From positions 1-10,162 of the forward strand of contig CAJJOO010000023.1 in NCBI GenBank assembly GCA_905193395.1: a stretch of 10,162 nt of DNA, in the 5' to 3' direction. The position numbers were made by a program, and so were the translations under genes. Positions within the stretch are counted from its first letter, which is position 1, and every line of letters begins with the position of its first letter. The notes under the pieces were generated by a model, which was given only the letters and a program-made list of their open reading frames with translations, searched no databases and was not told the DNA's origin. This DNA comes from an uncultured Porphyromonadaceae bacterium (GTDB lineage Bacteria; Bacteroidota; Bacteroidia; Bacteroidales; Muribaculaceae). This document shows, piece after piece, positions 7,638 through 10,162 of this stretch.

Positions 7638-7679
7638 ATTCTTGTGTGTGAGTGTGGTTTGAAATTTTTTTGCTGTTGC

Positions 7680-10162
7680 TTAGCGTACAATCAGTACAGC
7701 CGATGCCGGACCGGCGGCGGTCACTGCCGTAACGACATAGGTGCCGGCTGCGGCGGGAGCCTGGACGGTCACATAGTCACCGCGGTCGCAGGCGGTCTGC
7801 GATACGGCAGCCCCGGAAATCGAGTAGATGGTCACGCTTTCGACGCCGAGTGCCTTGACGGTCAGTGTCGAACCGGCTTCAACGGGATTGGGCGACACGC
7901 GCAGGCGGGCGGCGTTGCTGTCGTTACCGCCGGCCACGGCCACATCCTCGATACCGTCGAAATGCTTGTACTCACCGATGAGGCCGCCCAATTTCAGCGA
8001 CTGGTCGCCGCGGTTCGACGACGAGGCCACCAGGTTGAAGCGCATACGACGCACCTTGATGGGGAAGATGTTCATGTCGGCGGTACCCAGTTGCGAGGCG
8101 ATGTCAAAGGCCAGGTGGTGGTCGGTGTTGGCTGCGTAGCCGTCCGCGGGTTCAAGGGTGGCTTTCACCTCGCGGGCATTGTTGGCCAGCAGGACGGTGA
8201 GGCTGATGTCCTTGACGGCGACAGACGAGTTGAAATCCAGCCAGAGTTCATCGGGCAGCGAGTAGATAGCCACATTGTCGCGCGACAGGTCGATGTAGGG
8301 CGCGCGGGGAGCGGCGTAGGCATAGGTCAGGGTGCCGTCGTCGGCCATTGTGGCCCCGCTCATGCCGCCGGCCATCTTGATGGTCCAGTCGGCGGGTGCG
8401 GCGAAGGGAATCATGTTGGATTTGGCGATTTCTACTGTTACGGTGCCGTCGAGTTCCTTGTCGCCGATTTTGCCGTGAACGGCGGTTGTGCCGTCGGCCA
8501 GGCCGCGGAGCACGCCGTTTTCGTCAATCGTGGCCACTGTGGGGTCGTCCACGGTCCATTCCAGGTGGGCCGGATTGCAGGCGTATTCAACACCGCCGGC
8601 GGTGGCGATTACCTGCATGGGATATTCGCGGTAGTTGTCGATGAGCAGGGCGGGCTGTTTCAGCGTTACGGGCCCCGAGACAATCTCTATTTCCTTTGTC
8701 ACGCTGGCGTTACCGGCCTTGACGGTGAGTTTGCACGTTCCGGCATTTGCCCCGGCGGTAAACTCGTTCTTGTCGCAGGTGCCCATGTTGTCTTCACTCT
8801 CGATGGTGAAATCCTGGTAGTCATAGTCCAGGATGGCGCCGTACTTGTTGTATGCGATAATCTGGGGTTTAAGGGTGGTGTAGACGGGCATCTTGATGAA
8901 AGCCTCGTAGAATGCCAGCGAAGCCACCTCTGTGTCGTCCTCGGGAGCGGTGGAATATACCATCCAGCCGTTGGCCACGGGGCGGGGCGAACCTTCGGTG
9001 GTCTTGTTTACGATGGCATAGTTCACCATCATCTCGGCCGAGCCGCCGGCGTCGAAGTTGGCCATGTTGCTGCAGCCCAGGTAGCGGGCGATCTGACACA
9101 TCACTGCGGTTCCGCAGCCGGCCGAGTTGCCGTAGTTCGGGTCAGTCGACTTGTCGATAACCACGATATAGAGGGTCTTGCCGTCGGCCGAGCAGCCGTA
9201 GCCCGTGCGCGAATATACCTGATAGTTATACTGTTCGTTAAAGTTATGCTCGAGGATTTCGCCGCCGCGCATCACCAGGGCGTTGCCGCCCACGGCCTGC
9301 TCTACCAGCGGAGTCACTTCCTTCTCGGTGCCGGGGTTGAAAGTCCAGGTGTAGACCAGATCCACCTGGTCGCCCTCGGCCAGGCGTGCCAGCAGGGCGC
9401 GGTTGTCGCCGCGGCCCACCAGGGCCAGGTCGTGGTTGCCCAGGGTGCCGCGTCCGGCATCCTGACGCACCTCTTTGACGACGAAGGTCATGGGCTGGCC
9501 GCTGCGCCATTCCTGACCTTCGGCCAGGTCGAGAATCACCTCGGTAGCGTCATTCAGGTTCTCGATGAAATAGGTGCCGTTGGAGTTGATGGGCATGAAC
9601 TGGGTCGTGGGGCCGTAGAAACTGTTGTACATGCCGATTTCGTCGTTCCACACGCCCTTGTTGCACTGGTGTACCTCGGCGCTGCCGATTTTGTCGTTGC
9701 TGATGCGGATGGAGGCCACGCAGTAGTCGATATTCAGCATCCTGTCGTAACTAACCGATACGATACCGGTGCGCATTGTGCCGCCGTCCCATTGGTCGCG
9801 GTGCTGGTTACTCTCGACAACCATCTTGCCGTTACGCAGCGACACATTGCGGGCGATGCCGCTCCATATCTGGCCTTCGGGCTGCGAGCCTACGACCCAG
9901 AAGTTGGCGTTGGCGGCTGCCAGGGGGCGCAGGCCGGCGCGCGACTGGCGCTGTGCGGCGGCCACGAGACTCTCGGTGCCGCGCGAGTTTTCCTTGGCCG
10001 TGGTGGTTTCGATACGGTTGTAGGGATTGTTCAGGTCCACCGTCACCACGTTGACATTCAGCGGATATTCGGGCAGACGGAGACGCAGGTACTGGGTGCC
10101 CGGGCCAATCTGACGGTCGATAAGCCGCTGGATGGTGCACTCTTTTGTCGAAGTGCCCGCGT
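7680..10162 (-). CDS. Phosphodiester glycosidase (NAGPA domain) with Ig-like modules and T9SS sorting tail, 5'-truncated by window edge
   Basis: The frame stays open past the GTG at 10049 to the right edge, adding 37 family-like codons (including GPGTQYLRLRLPEYPLNVN), so the true start is outside; 826 residues are visible. The NAGPA/exopolysaccharide-type domain covers about visible residues 30-405, with AAANANFW (81-88), GYGCSADGKTLYIVVIDK (320-337), NFDAGGSAEMM (368-378) and RPVANGWMVY (393-402). The family cleaves a sugar-1-phosphodiester, as in uncovering of GlcNAc-1-P. Following modules are an Ig-like region (about 413-494), a Big_2-type domain (about 497-580; DPTVATIDENGVLRGLADG), a jelly-roll-like domain (about 585-735) and a T9SS type A tail (about 750-826; RVSPNPV, VTIYSISGAAV). 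It is the first visible gene of the block, 42 bp upstream of the first propeller gene. The exact substrate is not readable; a wall or capsular phosphoglycan is a guess from the amidase neighbours. Confidence 0.88.
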   Translation of the reverse strand, partial: AGTSTKECTIQRLIDRQIGPGTQYLRLRLPEYPLNVNVVTVDLNNPYNRIETTTAKENSRGTESLVAAAQRQSRAGLRPLAAANANFWVVGSQPEGQIWSGIARNVSLRNGKMVVESNQHRDQWDGGTMRTGIVSVSYDRMLNIDYCVASIRISNDKIGSAEVHQCNKGVWNDEIGMYNSFYGPTTQFMPINSNGTYFIENLNDATEVILDLAEGQEWRSGQPMTFVVKEVRQDAGRGTLGNHDLALVGRGDNRALLARLAEGDQVDLVYTWTFNPGTEKEVTPLVEQAVGGNALVMRGGEILEHNFNEQYNYQVYSRTGYGCSADGKTLYIVVIDKSTDPNYGNSAGCGTAVMCQIARYLGCSNMANFDAGGSAEMMVNYAIVNKTTEGSPRPVANGWMVYSTAPEDDTEVASLAFYEAFIKMPVYTTLKPQIIAYNKYGAILDYDYQDFTIESEDNMGTCDKNEFTAGANAGTCKLTVKAGNASVTKEIEIVSGPVTLKQPALLIDNYREYPMQVIATAGGVEYACNPAHLEWTVDDPTVATIDENGVLRGLADGTTAVHGKIGDKELDGTVTVEIAKSNMIPFAAPADWTIKMAGGMSGATMADDGTLTYAYAAPRAPYIDLSRDNVAIYSLPDELWLDFNSSVAVKDISLTVLLANNAREVKATLEPADGYAANTDHHLAFDIASQLGTADMNIFPIKVRRMRFNLVASSSNRGDQSLKLGGLIGEYKHFDGIEDVAVAGGNDSNAARLRVSPNPVEAGSTLTVKALGVESVTIYSISGAAVSQTACDRGDYVTVQAPAAAGTYVVTAVTAAGPASAVLIVR

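Larger units (their letters stand above)
1225..10162 (-). other. Operon-like block: phosphodiester glycosidase, propeller, amidase, propeller, amidase
   Basis: Five consecutive minus-strand genes are separated by 42 bp, 9 bp, 3 bp and a 4-bp overlap, and the last is followed by a hairpin terminator. No internal terminator is visible, nor any internal match to the Bacteroidetes TAnnTTTG -7 promoter element in the gaps. The promoter lies beyond the right edge. The second and third genes are paralogues of the fourth and fifth, so the block holds a duplicated two-gene unit. All four genes with visible 5' ends encode N-terminal export signals. Co-transcription is inferred from spacing. Confidence 0.8.

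Noticed and set aside
7638..7679. Possible promoter or terminator in the 42-bp gap after the phosphodiester glycosidase gene
   Set aside because: It has an A-rich run but no hairpin and no TAnnTTTG element, so it reads as an ordinary intra-operon spacer.
10047..10049. GTG at 10049 as the start of the phosphodiester glycosidase
   Set aside because: The 37 codons upstream are in frame and read as the usual N-terminal part of the family, and no signal peptide follows this GTG. The gene simply runs off the window.
1..10162. CRISPR array, insertion sequence, phage or anti-phage defence system
   Set aside because: No spaced direct repeats, transposase, integrase or known defence domain was seen. 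The partial AAA/DUF4143 ATPase alone is not evidence of defence.

Overview
The window looks like a chromosomal segment of a gut-type Bacteroidales bacterium, most likely close to Muribaculaceae or Prevotellaceae. The reasons are the C-terminal tails typical of type IX secretion (T9SS) cargo, the AAA/DUF4143 ATPase, the lack of clear Shine-Dalgarno sequences, and the protein families present. The genus cannot be fixed from this sequence alone.

Layout: the left edge carries the 3' part of a plus-strand AAA/DUF4143 ATPase gene (1-971). A 253-bp convergent intergenic region follows. It contains a 16-bp perfect inverted repeat made of two tandem 11-bp palindromic units (1119-1158) and, directly beside it, a strong hairpin terminator (1161-1194). 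Everything from 1225 to the right edge is one minus-strand, operon-like block of five genes with gaps of 42, 9 and 3 bp and one 4-bp ATGA overlap.

In transcription order the block encodes: (1) a phosphodiester glycosidase (NAGPA fold) with Ig-like modules and a T9SS sorting tail, cut at its 5' end by the window; (2) a small periplasmic PD40 beta-propeller; (3) a multidomain zinc amidase (Amidase_3) with a T9SS tail; (4) a second PD40 beta-propeller; (5) a second multidomain amidase with a different, shorter C-terminal tail. Genes 2+3 and 4+5 are paralogous pairs, so the locus contains a tandemly duplicated propeller-amidase module headed by a phosphodiester glycosidase. The catalytic residues of both amidases are intact.

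The working interpretation is an exported system acting on cell-wall material. The amidases would cut the glycan-peptide bond of peptidoglycan, the phosphodiester glycosidase would uncap a sugar-1-phosphodiester, and the propellers would act as periplasmic partners of unknown role. The family assignments rest on visible motifs. The joint function is inference.
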